The notes beneath the pieces were generated by a model. It searched no databases and was not told the DNA's origin. It saw only the letters and a program-made list of their open reading frames with translations. Positions 12,540 through 22,128 of a DNA stretch of 64,000 nucleotides are shown here, piece by piece. How positions within the stretch are numbered: position 1 is the stretch's first letter; each line of letters starts with the position of its first letter. A program made the translations under genes and the position numbers. Origin of the DNA: Termitomyces sp. T153 (taxonomy: Eukaryota > Basidiomycota > Agaricomycetes > Agaricales > Lyophyllaceae); NCBI GenBank assembly GCA_018296165.2, contig JACKQL020000041.1, positions 186,001 through 250,000 of the forward strand, written 5' to 3'.

Positions 12540-14640
12540 AAGGAGGAACTTCCTCCATGGCATGAAGTCAATCATGAGATAAATCTCATAGATGAGACCA
12601 AATAGTACTCATACTTTATGCCAAGGTGCCCTAAGTCACTTCAGCAGCAGTTGCAAGATAAAATTGATTGCTATATGCATGCTAAGTGTGGGGAACCTTG
12701 TGCAGCTGACCAGGCTGCACCATTACTGTGTATTCCTAAGAAGAATGTGTCATGACCCACTCCCTGGACCCCTGCACATTGCTCCCAACCTGCCCACTTC
12801 CCCAGAGTCCCCCTAATGCCCCATCAAACTTCCTCAACCATTGTCTACCCTTCATGCCCACTCTAGCTAACTCTGACACTTCTTCAACTAACTCCAATGG
12901 CCCCCTAACCAACTCTGATGCCTTCTCCACAGCTGCCAGCACTTCCCCTGATTCTTCTGAATCCCTGGAACTATCCCTCCACTGTTTCTGACTCCGTCAT
13001 ACATCACCAGCCTATCACCCTAGTTCCCCAAACCCACTCCAGAGTATTATGACAAACTCAGGATGGCCTGCATTTCCAACTGATTCCATCAAGATATCAA
13101 CGTGGCCTGCCCCCTGATCACAACTGACACCTGTTGACTCCACCAAGCCCCACTGCCACAGCTGCTGTCCCCCAGAGCTCTCCAGTAGTCAGTATATAAG
13201 TCGTAGAGTAGCTCCTTGTACTCTAGTCTTGATATTGCCTCACCTGATGTGTTCCTGATTGTTTCTATCTTGTGTTTTGTGTTCCGTGTTATGTTTCTTC
13301 TTCTCTCAGTCTCCCGGTTCTTGTCTTGTCTCTATCTCTATTATTGTTCTTGTTATCATTTCATATCTCTGCTCAAATCTATTTTTGTTCTCATCTCAAT
13401 CTTGTCTTGACTCTGCCTCATTCCATCCAGCTCTGTCTCATCTTATTTAATCCGTTTCCTTCATTGTGCTCAAGTCCTTTCAACCTTAATGCCTTCACAA
13501 ACTCTATGCTTATAATTACAAACCTCAAACATTCCTTAAACCAACTCTGGACCTTGCTACTCACTCAGCACTGAACTCCATCAACTTCCATTGATCCCTC
13601 CTCAAACTCCAGCTCCACTCCCATTACTCACATAGCCTCTGCTTACTCCACACCCACAATACTTGCTTATGGACTTGCACCTGACACTCTGCCAAGCTTG
13701 TCCCTTTCCCCACAACTTGTCCTACACTCCTCTGGACCACACCAGACTTGCTCGGATCACTCCCCATTGCTTGTCCTCACAAGTCCCCCATGCCTAGAAC
13801 CTCTTCGAGTGCCCAGTTATCAGTGCAGGGAATCACATCTGCTTAGTAAGGATTTGCCCAGTGCAGCTGAGCCCCTATGGTCAGTGGAACCTGACAGAAT
13901 GGATCTTTGCAAGCTGCATTAGATGCATGCCAATGTAACAACAATACCATTCAGGATGTAACACCCTTACTGGTAAGAGGTCATTAGAGAAGATGTAGCT
14001 CATGCACTAATGAAGTCAAAAATTGACCTCACAGATGTATATGAGCAAGTGAGGATATGTACATCAGATATACCAAAGATTGCATTCATGACCATTACTG
14101 GTACATATTGCAGCAATATCATGCAGATTGGAAACTGTAATGCACCAGCAACATTTCAATGTCTGATGATGTCTATATTTAGAGACATCATTGGAAAATG
14201 GATGCATGTGTATTCAGACAACATTTTTGTCTTTTCAGACTCTATTGAGGAGCATGAGCAGCATCTCAGAGTAGTCCTTAAAAGACTATGCAAGAACAAG
14301 CTGTACCTCAAATGGAAGAAGTGTGAGCTATATGCCAAGCATATAGAGTGCCTTGGCCATGTTATTAATGTGCAGGGTATACACCCTGATATGGATAAGT
14401 TGAACAAGATCTAGAAATGGCACACTTCTAGAACCTACAATGATATCCAATGCTTTGTGAGGTTGGTGAACTACATTGGGAATTTTCTGCCTGATATTTC
14501 TGCCTATACTGGGCCATTGATGGCCATGACACAGAGCAGATTGCCATTTCACTGGCAACCTATTTATCAATGGTGTTTTGACATGAGCAAACAGATCTGT
14601 GCCAAAACTCCCATTATTTTACCAATTGATCCTTGACATG
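12540..14640 (+). pseudogene. gypsy-1 reverse transcriptase, split by a solo LTR and inactivated
   Basis: The N-terminal part ends near IPKKN at 12742 and resumes after the inserted LTR at 13902. The main block (14010-14414) begins KIDLTDVYEQVRI and includes CNAPATFQCLM and HVYSDNIFVFSDS. The catalytic pair expected as DD reads DN (codons 14217-14222, gac aac). The motif CLGHVINVQGI and the connection segment follow, with stops at 14413 and near 14630. Polymerase activity is ruled out by the split, the stops and the lost aspartate. Confidence 0.85.
12748..13896 (+). mobile_element. solo LTR A inserted in gypsy-1 RT
   Basis: 1149 bp with TGTCA..TGACA ends, flanked on both sides by gaatg (12743-12747 and 13897-13901), a perfect 5-bp target duplication. 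It is collinear over its length with solo LTR B (20308-21460). A TATA box tatataag lies at 13193-13200. Some CpG remains (for example at 13201, 13315 and 13806), fewer than in LTR B and more than in the surrounding gypsy-1. No internal domain is present, so it arose by recombination between two LTRs. Confidence 0.92.
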
Positions 14641-15033
14641 AGGATCCTATTTGGCTGATCTGCAATGCCTCAAAGACAGGTGTCAGAGCTATGTATGGAC
14701 AAGGCCCAAGCTGGCAGAAATGTCAGCCAGCTGGGTTCATGTCTAAAAAGTTTACTAATGCACAGCAAAATTATACTGTGCATGAACTAGAGATGCTGGC
14801 TATCCTAGAGGCCCTCCTCAAATGGGAGGATAAGCTTCTGTGATATAAGATTCATGTTATAATGAATCATAAAGTCCTTGAGTTTTTCAAAACTCAACAG
14901 AATCTATCACCCCATGAATATTGGTAGATGGACTATATGTCAAGATTCAATTTTGACATTATGTATGTTAAGGGAGAGCTCAATAAGGTAGCAGACCATC
15001 TATCCCACTGCTTTGAGAGCAACTACCCTTGAG
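14641..15033 (+). pseudogene. gypsy-1 RNase H domain, decayed
   Basis: Recognisable pieces include CNASKTGVRAMYGQGP, CQPAGFMSKKFTNAQQNY and TVHELEMLAILEALLKW, the usual order in Ty3/gypsy RNase H, ending with GELNKVADHLSH. Stops interrupt it (about 14637, 14842, 14925 and 15031). The domain would remove the RNA strand during reverse transcription. Confidence 0.8.
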
Positions 15034-15826
15034 ACATACACCACATCTACAACTACATATGAGCAGATGCACATATCAATCTGGAGGGGAATGATTTGCT
15101 CCCAATGCAACTGCAGGAGATGCAGACACAACTGAATCAGATATGTGCTCTCTGCAATGGACCTAGCCACAGAAGCCAGTGGGTGCAGGATTGTCACAAA
15201 CTTTGTAATGAGGAAACATGAGGGCTTGCTGGCAGTACTGATGGCAAACAGGAATCAGATCAGGCTCAACAAGGGTCTTATAATAGTGGTGTCAATGAAG
15301 ATATGATGCTCAGCAAGGCCATCCTAGGGATAGCCCAGTCTCTGCAACCTCACAATAGATCTGACAGAGAGTTTTTCCATCAGATCTAGTTGCTGTATAG
15401 CACAGACAACTCAGCTGAAGGACTACAAGTACTTCTGACTGAATGACAAGCTAATTTGGACTACTAATCTCCTAGGCTACAAGGAAGCTCTGTCCAAAGT
15501 GAGTTGGATCATATAAAATTTTGGAGGCCTTTGATGAGACCTCCAATTATGTGTTGGAGTTGCCTATGGCACTCCAGGAACAAAGAAGTCATCCTAAGTT
15601 CCATGTGTTGCTGCTGCAACCATACAAGGCCAGCAACAATGCACTGTTCCTTAACCAAGTGACACCAGAGCCATACAACTTTAATGCTCCAGACAATCAG
15701 GAATGGTTTGTTGATGACCTGTTAGGTCATCATTGGGATGGGATGAACTTTGAGTTTGAGGTTTGTTGGAGCTTGGAGGACACCACTTGGGAGTCCCTCA
15801 CCAAGCAAGGACTTAGCAGCCCTTGA
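15034..15826 (+). pseudogene. gypsy-1 integrase remnant: core missing, C-terminal chromodomain-like end present
   Basis: Only about 470 bp separate the end of RNase H from the start of the conserved integrase C-terminal end (GSYKILEAFDETSNYVLEL at about 15505). The zinc-binding HHCC region and the D,D,E catalytic core, normally about 1.2 kb here, are not seen in any frame. The end keeps HPKFHVLLLQPYK and EWFVDDLLGHHWDG with a chromodomain-like fold pattern up to the stop at about 15826. Either this copy lost the core or the family is non-autonomous for integration. Confidence 0.7.
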
Positions 15827-15829
15827 TAG

Positions 15830-16635
15830 ATATTTGGAGCTGCATAGTGTACAGTGCTCTGTACATTTGGCTAGAAGGATTAAGTCAACTTGACTTAGTC
15901 CAGAAGTTGGACAGGCCACCATGCTGGCAGCCATCAAATATTATGTCAGCCAATTTTTTAGCTAAGCACAAAGTTCAACTGCTTTTTGTCTTCTGCCCTA
16001 TTGTTGGTGCAGCACACCAACTGAGTGTAGGAAGACTCCTTGCCCAATGGGCAAGAAAAAGAAACAACCTGGAAAGGCAGACATGAGTCTGCCAGGATAT
16101 TCAGTGAGCTCTGGACAGAGCTTAAGAGGGGGAGAATCAGAAAGTAGCTCACTCTCTGGATTTGGTGGCTTTGCTGCATTGGTAGGAGGCTTAGTGCCTG
16201 GGGCCATAGTGCCCCTAGCAATGAGAAGAGCAGCCCCAGCTCCAAGGGAAACAAGATCCATGAGTAAAGGACCTGCAGCAGTACCAAGGATGTAGCTCTG
16301 CCTAGCTAGGCAGTGGCAATGCAGCAGTTGCCAGTGCAGGGATGTAGTATGCCCCTATAGCATGGAGGAATTGTAAGAGAATGTGAGGGATCTCAGGTGC
16401 CCCCAGCCATGAATTTTGGATACTCTATAGGCCCACAGCCTGTGTGGTCCCAGGAGTTCCAGCAGTATGTAGTGCCACAATTTACTGTGGCCCTACTGCC
16501 AGTGGCTGGCCCTGGCCATACAATGGGCATAGCAGGTCAACAATGACCTGCCACTATGTTATCACAAGTAGGGATTTTGGCTCCTGCTTCTGCTCCATCA
16601 CAGGCAATGGAGGTGGATGATGATGGCTCAGGGTC
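15830..16635 (+). pseudogene. gypsy-1 accessory 3' reading frame, part 1
   Basis: Begins after the pol stop and runs to the LINE-1 insertion. The clearest frame, 16047-16295, starts MGKKKKQPGKADMSLPGY and contains RAAPAPRETRSMSKGPAA. In another frame the sequence reaches SQAMEVDDDGSGSI just before the insertion and continues on the other side at 22129. The start of the protein is lysine-rich, the middle Ala/Pro/Ser-rich, and the join acidic. I do not recognise a domain. See part 2 (22129-25000). Confidence 0.5.
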
Positions 16636-16647
16636 AATCACAGCTCT
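16636..16647. repeat. target-site duplication of LINE-1 (left copy)
   Basis: aatcacagctct here equals 22117-22128 on the other side of LINE-1: a perfect 12-bp duplication, which fixes both ends of the insertion. Confidence 0.93.
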
Positions 16648-17124
16648 TTTTTTTTTTTTTTTTTTTTTTAATCCTTTTATAAACTTCGAGCTTCCGCCCC
16701 CAATGGTCTTTACCTAGTCTAAGTAGTAACTAGGACGTGTACTAGCTGGGATTTAGCAGATGATTGATCAACAAGCCAACTCGTTGCCCCCTGACCACCC
16801 GATGCCCTTGGCATTGTTTTAGGCACATCCTCTCTTATGGTACCATGCTAAGTACCTTGTTTCTTCTTACTTCCACATTTGTTTGTGTTTGGGTTCTCTA
16901 TGATTTGCTTTTGGTTGCCCGGCCTCTGTGAGGTCTTGCATGACTGGTCAGATCTGCTAGTGTGGGGGCGCAGTGGTAGGCTTGGGGTTTGAGTTCCCTC
17001 AGCTTTTGCTGAGTTTGGGCTTCCCTTCTCCTATATTCCCTGCAAACAAGTAATCAGTCAGGCTTGAGCATTTTTATAGCATTTTTGGTATTGGTGGGTA
17101 GGACTTTCACCGAACGGTGATGTC

Positions 17125-17607
17125 CTAGTCGTTGGAGCTCTGTTCATCTGGCCAGTCATAATTGTTCTGTATCGCTTCTGTAATTCCTAGCTTGTTATCC
17201 ATTTCAATAAGATTAGTTGGTGATACCTCACCAAAGTTTGCCTTCAGTCTTCCCGTGTCACTCACAAATTGTAGGACCGCTATTATCCCTTCCCTTTTCC
17301 CAAATAGGGTTTGCAGACTTCTCTCGCTGTCGCCTGTCATCCTCCACATTTTGTGTTGTTTGTTCTTGTGTGCCTGGCATTCGAGTAGGTAGTGCTGCAC
17401 TGTTTCCCTCCCTTCCTTGCATTTATTGCATCGCGCCGATTCCCGTTTCTGTATTCTGTGTAGATAGCTATTCAGCGGTACATGACCAGTGTGTAGTTGA
17501 ATCAGTAGGCTGAGTTGATTCCTCATTGCACCCCTCATTGCTCCTTTGAATGCTGAAAACGAGTGACTGTCCTCATACAGTTTGTTATGATGCTCATACC
17601 TGGGCAA
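17125..17607 (-). pseudogene. LINE-1 C-terminal region with CCHC zinc finger
   Basis: 160 codons open on the minus strand in the same frame as RNase H. The finger CNKCKEGRETVQHYLLEC follows LIQLHTGHVPLNSYLHRI, the standard ending of I/Tad1-like ORF2 proteins. It ends at a normal stop followed by about 450 bp of 3' untranslated sequence and the poly(A) tract. It may bind the element RNA. Confidence 0.8.
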
Positions 17608-17628
17608 TTCTGTCCATCTCTTTCTCCA

Positions 17629-18255
17629 TCATTGTCTGAGCCTGGCGCCATGAGCCTGTTTGAGTGCCAACAGGCTAATCAGCAGCCCGTCTTGTTGCTT
17701 TGCAAGGTACACCAGTAGTTGGTCTCGAGGATTGGAAAGTCCTTCCGCTGCCTCCTTTGCCACCTTATCTACCATCTTGTTCCCTTTTGCTCCTGAGTGG
17801 GCTGCAATCCAGGCAATCTTCAGTCCGAATTCCTGCCTGCCTCCTTCCTTCCATGCTATGGATCTCATCATTTTGTGAGCCACGTCAAAGTGATAATGGC
17901 TTTGTCTCTGTTTGAAGATCGCTAACAATTGTATCACCCCCTGGTTGTCGATCTGTAAGGTGGATCCCTTCGGTAGTACTGCCTTTTTTAATAAGTGTAG
18001 CCCCAGGTTTAGTGCTACTGCCTCCACTTTGAAGGATGTGTTCCTTGTCAGCGGGCCTAAGTGGTAATGTAGGGTCTTAGGCATGTTGTTGTCTTTCAGA
18101 AGGACCGCCGCCACCTCTGCATTTCCCTTGTAGCCTGAACCATCTGTGTAGATCCTAACCTGTGCAGTGTTAGCTTTGTCAAATATCAGTGACTCCTTTT
18201 TCGTTTCTGCTATTGTCATTTCAAATGGCATCATGTAGGTCGGAAGTTGTCGCAC
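17629..18255 (-). pseudogene. LINE-1 RNase H domain
   Basis: 209 codons open in frame. The acidic motifs are in place: IYTDGSGYKGNAEVAAV (first Asp), SFKVEAVALNLGL (Glu), LQIDNQGVI (Asp), and the later AWIAAHSGAKGNKMVDK (His and Asp). The intact motif set contrasts with the damaged RT active site. An in-frame stop separates it from the zinc-finger part. Confidence 0.85.
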
Positions 18256-18321
18256 TGGCGTTATTGTCTCTGTGTCTTCTGGCTGGAGGTTGTAAAGCCA
18301 TGCTAGGTCGTGTAGTGGTGA

Positions 18322-19961
18322 TCAGTGTTGTGAGACGTTGTGCCAGATGGCGTGCTTCAGCATTTTGTGCAAGGGGTGCGTCTTTGGTAATGCTGCCAGC
18401 TGTACTGCGTACCTATGGCATATCTTGTCAAGCAACAGTCCTACTGGGAGTAAGCCAGCATGTATCTCAATCACGTCAGTTGGGCTCGTTCTGGTTGCCC
18501 CAGTGATCCTGAGAGCAGCAATTCTCTGAACTGACACCATTCTTGTCATGAAGCCCGCTGAGCCTTGATCTTTTCTCATGTCTGGCTTCCTGTGCATGAG
18601 CGTGTACCATACCTCCGCTGCATATGTCATTTTTGGCACTGCTACCGCTTCATACAGCCTTGTCATGAACTCCGGATTGAGGCCTGTGGAGGGTCTGGTT
18701 AGCCTACCAAACATCAAGACGTATTTTGTAGCTTTCGCAATTGCATATTTGGCATGTTCATTCCATCATAGTTTGTCATCGACTATTACCCCCAGAAACT
18801 TGTGTGTTCTCGCTGGTTTGATGCGCTTCCCTCTGAGATTCATGGCTGGCCTCCACAGTCTCTTTGTTTTGGCCTCCGAGGATGGATCATCTTCCCTTTT
18901 CCTAGTCATGTGCATAAGTTTGAACTTGCTAGTTTCGAACCTTGAGTTATGTCTCTCTGACCACTTGAAAGCCCCATGGCATCTTGTCATCATTTTTCTG
19001 AGCTTTCTGCTAGTTTCCTCAAAGTTCTTGCCTGACACTATCAGTGCTGCGTTGTCGACAAAGCCCAACGCTAGCTCTTGTCTGCCCCTTGCTATTTCTA
19101 ACAGGTCAGCATTGTAAAAGAGGTAGAGGATCATTGATATAGGGTCCCCTTGTCCAATGCCATTCAGGACTTCAATCCACTGCAATGTGTAGTCGTCAAA
19201 CCTCATCTTCATTTGTCTGCCCATGAGGAGCCTCCCCACAAACCTGACATATTCCTCAGGGACCTTGCATTTCCTCATGTTGTGCAGTAGTCTATCCTGT
19301 ACTGCGTTTGGGAAGGCCCCCTCGATGTCGAGGAAAATGGCTGATACTGCCCTCGTTGCCACTTGTGCTTCACCCAGTGAGTTAGCATTTGGAGCGAGTC
19401 AGAGGTGGTGTGTCCTGGGTGTCCTCCAAACTGTGTTCCTGGCAGGAGACCGTGCTTCTCCATTATATACATTAGATCCTCCACTACAATTGCTGTCAGT
19501 ACTTTTGCTATCGTGTTTAGCAGGGTGATTGGTTGGTATGCCTTTGGCATGTTGTAAGCTGGCTTTCCTGGTTTTCTTAGGATTACTGTGATGCTGTCCC
19601 TCCAGGGTGGGTAGTAGGTTTCCAACAAAAATACTGCTTGAAAAAGATGAAGTAAGTGATCCTCAATAATATGGCAGGCCTTCTTGATGACAACATTGGG
19701 TATTCCATCGTCCCCGCACACTTTGTGCGGGCTGAGCTTTGCAATGTTGCACCAGATTTGTTCTTTTGTTATCAATCCGCTTGAAGGGAGTGGTTGTGGG
19801 TAGACGTTGTTCTCTGAGGGGGTTGCCTCCATTGGGGGAGAAGGAAAGAGGGTGCACAAGAGCAGGTCACACTTTTTGCTGTTTGTAGTAGCCTCCCTCG
19901 TGGTGTCTTCATCGTCTGTGTACTTGAGCATAGGTATTCTGGTCTGGCCGCCATCTGGCAT
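18322..19961 (-). pseudogene. LINE-1 reverse transcriptase, frameshifted, active-site Asp changed
   Basis: The fingers lie at 19275-19961 (GDDGIPNVVIKKA, PKAYQPITLLNTIAKV), the palm at 18766-19362 (SAIFLDIEGAFPNAV, NGIGQGDPISMILY) and the thumb/connection at 18322-18717 (KMTYAAEVWY). A frameshift lies near 19360, inside the sequence before SAIFLDIEGAF. The catalytic motif expected as FVDD reads GFVDNAALI: the second Asp codon is AAC (complement of 19051-19053). Both lesions make this copy inactive. Confidence 0.9.
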
Positions 19962-20033
19962 CAGTCAGGAAGCATACTTATTTGCTATCCACAATTCTCG
20001 TTCCGAAGCGTTGCTTAAAAATTCCTTCCAGTG

Positions 20034-20302
20034 TCATGTTTGCGCTTCCTGCATCTTGTCTGCATATCTTTGCTGTTCCGCTTTGAGTTCTTCCTCTATT
20101 GAAAAGTCATCCAGCGCTCTATGTCTGCGTGCTTTTTCACTTAGCTTGTTCATCTTTTTTCTTGAATCGTCTAGCTCGTCTGACCACCATCTCTTGGTGT
20201 GCTTTGAGGGCTTAGTAAGCAGGACCTTTGCCTCTATCGTTTCCTGGAGAGCTTTAGTGAGTTTCTCTGCCAACTCTGTAAACTCCTCTTCTGTTCTCAG
20301 AG
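20034..20302 (-). pseudogene. LINE-1 linker between endonuclease and RT
   Basis: 79 codons, charged and probably helical, with KHTKRWWSDELDDSRKKMNK, a motif usual between endonuclease and RT in Tad1/I-like elements. Its upstream continuation lies beyond solo LTR B at 21466-21512. Confidence 0.7.
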
Positions 20303-20307
20303 GTCGG

Positions 20308-21460
20308 TGTCACGACCCGTTCCCCAAAACCCCGCACATCGTCCATCAACCCCCCGAACCCCCAAAGGGACCCCCAACGCTCCGCCGAACTTCCGCCCAT
20401 GCCCCGTGCCTACTTCGGCTAACTCCGACGCCTCCCCGGCTAACTCCGACGGCCCCCTGGCCAACTTCGGTGCCTGCCCTGCAGCCACTGACACTTACCC
20501 TGGGCCTCCCGAACCCCGAGAACCACCCCCACTGTTCCTGATCTTCGCCACCCCATCATCAACTAAACACCCTGACCTATTCCGGAGTATCACGACAACC
20601 TCGGGGCAACCCACGTTCTCCAATGATCCCATCAACATATCAGCGCGGCACGATCCTCGATCACAACCGACACCCGCCCCCTCCGTCGAGCTCCGCCAAG
20701 CCCCGCCACCACAGCCGACGTACCCCGAAGTCCTCCAGTAGTCAGTATATAAGTCATTGAGTAGCTCTTCGTACCCTAGTCTTGATATTGCTTAACGTTA
20801 CCTATGGTCTGATTGTTTCCTTTTTGTGTTTCATGTTTTGTGTCTCGTTTTCTTATCTCAGTCTCCCGGTCTTATCTCAGTCTCCCGGTCTCATCTCAGT
20901 CTCCCGGTCTTGTCTCGTCTCCATTTTGTTATTGTTCTTGTTATCGTTTCGTATCTCTATTCGAATCTACTCTTGTCCCATATCAACACCATCCCATTTT
21001 GTCTGACGCTGTCTCGGTGACTCCGTCCAATCATTGTACCCAAGTCTTCATCAACCTTAACGACCTCACAAACTCCGCGATTACGATTACGAACCCCGAC
21101 ACTCCTTTACCAGGTCCGAACCTCGCTCTTCGCTCGGTCCCAGACTCCATCAGCTCCAAATGATCTCCCATCAAAACCTGGCTCCGCTCCCACTGATCAC
21201 ACAGCTGCCTCATCCTTCGCCTCCGCAAATCCCCCGTACGGCCTTCTGCCTGAACCCCGCCAAGACCGTCTCATTTCCTCATAATCTGACTTCTCCGGAC
21301 CTCCCCGGATCTGTCTGGATCACATCTCCCCAGCTACCCGCGCAAGCCACCAGGGCCCAGAACGTCTTCGAGTGTTCGGTTACCAATGCAGGGGAATCAC
21401 ACCCGCCTAGTAAGGACTTGCCCAGTGCAGCTGAGCCCCCGAGGTCAGCAGAACCTGACA
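20308..21460 (+). mobile_element. solo LTR B inserted in LINE-1
   Basis: 1153 bp with TGTCA..TGACA ends and a perfect target duplication gtcgg (20303-20307 and 21461-21465). Same family as solo LTR A but rich in CpG, hence younger. TATA box tatataag at 20746-20753. Three tandem copies of a 19-bp unit (cttatctcagtctcccggt) lie at 20852-20908, where LTR A has one. Open frames across it are compositional and not genes. Confidence 0.94.
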
Positions 21461-21465
21461 GTCGG

Positions 21466-22108
21466 GCCTTTGGGAAGGTGTCGTCGGCCATCCTGATCTC
21501 GAGGTCCTCCACAAACTCATCCCAGTCTGTAGCTCAGAAGTTTCTCACTGGGGTGGGGGCTTTCTTCTGTGTTGGTAGCTCAATTATTGTGTGTATCGGC
21601 ACATGGTCTGTGCATGGGCCCTGGTTCCTGTGTGACACCTTACATCTGACTACTAGGTCTTCCATAGTACCGCTGCCAAAGACGTTGTCTGGTCTTGTTC
21701 AATTGCCCATCCTCCGGGCCCTTAGGGTGTCGATACCCCTCAGAAGCAGCATGGTCATATCATAGTCTGCTGTCAGCGCTATTATCACCTGTGCCACTTT
21801 GTCCACCGCTGAGGTGAAGAGGTGCCCGTTTCTTTCATAGTCCCAGAGCGGGTAGTGCCTGTTGAAGTCCCCAGCCCAGAGCATGTAGTCGTTGTTGTTG
21901 TCGGCGAGTCAGTCTGGTTGCATGCGAGATATCCTTGCATTATGTCCATACTGTTGTTGTTCTCGCAATTGTTGTAGATGTTGAAAACCAACAATTTTCC
22001 AAAGTTGCCCTTGATCTGGATCACTGTCACGTCTGCAGAGTCTGGAATTGTCAGTTGATGCCATCCATTTGTGTCCATCTGCCTGTTTACTAGTATTACT
22101 GATCTGGA
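21466..22108 (-). pseudogene. LINE-1 AP endonuclease domain, N-terminally truncated
   Basis: Pieces on the minus strand: GKLLVFNIYNNCENNNS at about 21950-22010, then MLWAGDFNRHYPLWDYERN near 21840-21884. GDFNRH is the catalytic signature of AP-type endonucleases of LINEs, which nick the target DNA. Frame changes separate the pieces, and the N-terminal third of the domain is missing because the element is truncated at 22116. Confidence 0.8.
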
Positions 22109-22128
22109 GCATGTATAATCACAGCTCT

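Larger units (their letters stand above)
16648..22116 (-). mobile_element. LINE-1: non-LTR retrotransposon (Tad1/I-like), 5'-truncated
   Basis: The element lies on the minus strand: its poly(A) tail is the run of 22 T at 16648-16669 and its 5' end is at 22116. Domains in coding order are AP endonuclease, reverse transcriptase, RNase H and a C-terminal CCHC zinc finger. It starts inside the endonuclease domain, as expected for incomplete target-primed reverse transcription. CpG is abundant, in sharp contrast to gypsy-1 around it, so it inserted after gypsy-1 had decayed. Without solo LTR B it is about 4.3 kb. Confidence 0.93.

Noticed and set aside
16648..16669. T-tract as an RNA polymerase III terminator
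   Set aside because: It is the complement of the LINE-1 poly(A) tail, bordered exactly by a target duplication.
20782..21163. Plus-strand frames of up to 116 codons
   Set aside because: They lie within solo LTR B and reflect its C/T-rich composition and tandem repeat. The corresponding frames in LTR A are similar artefacts.
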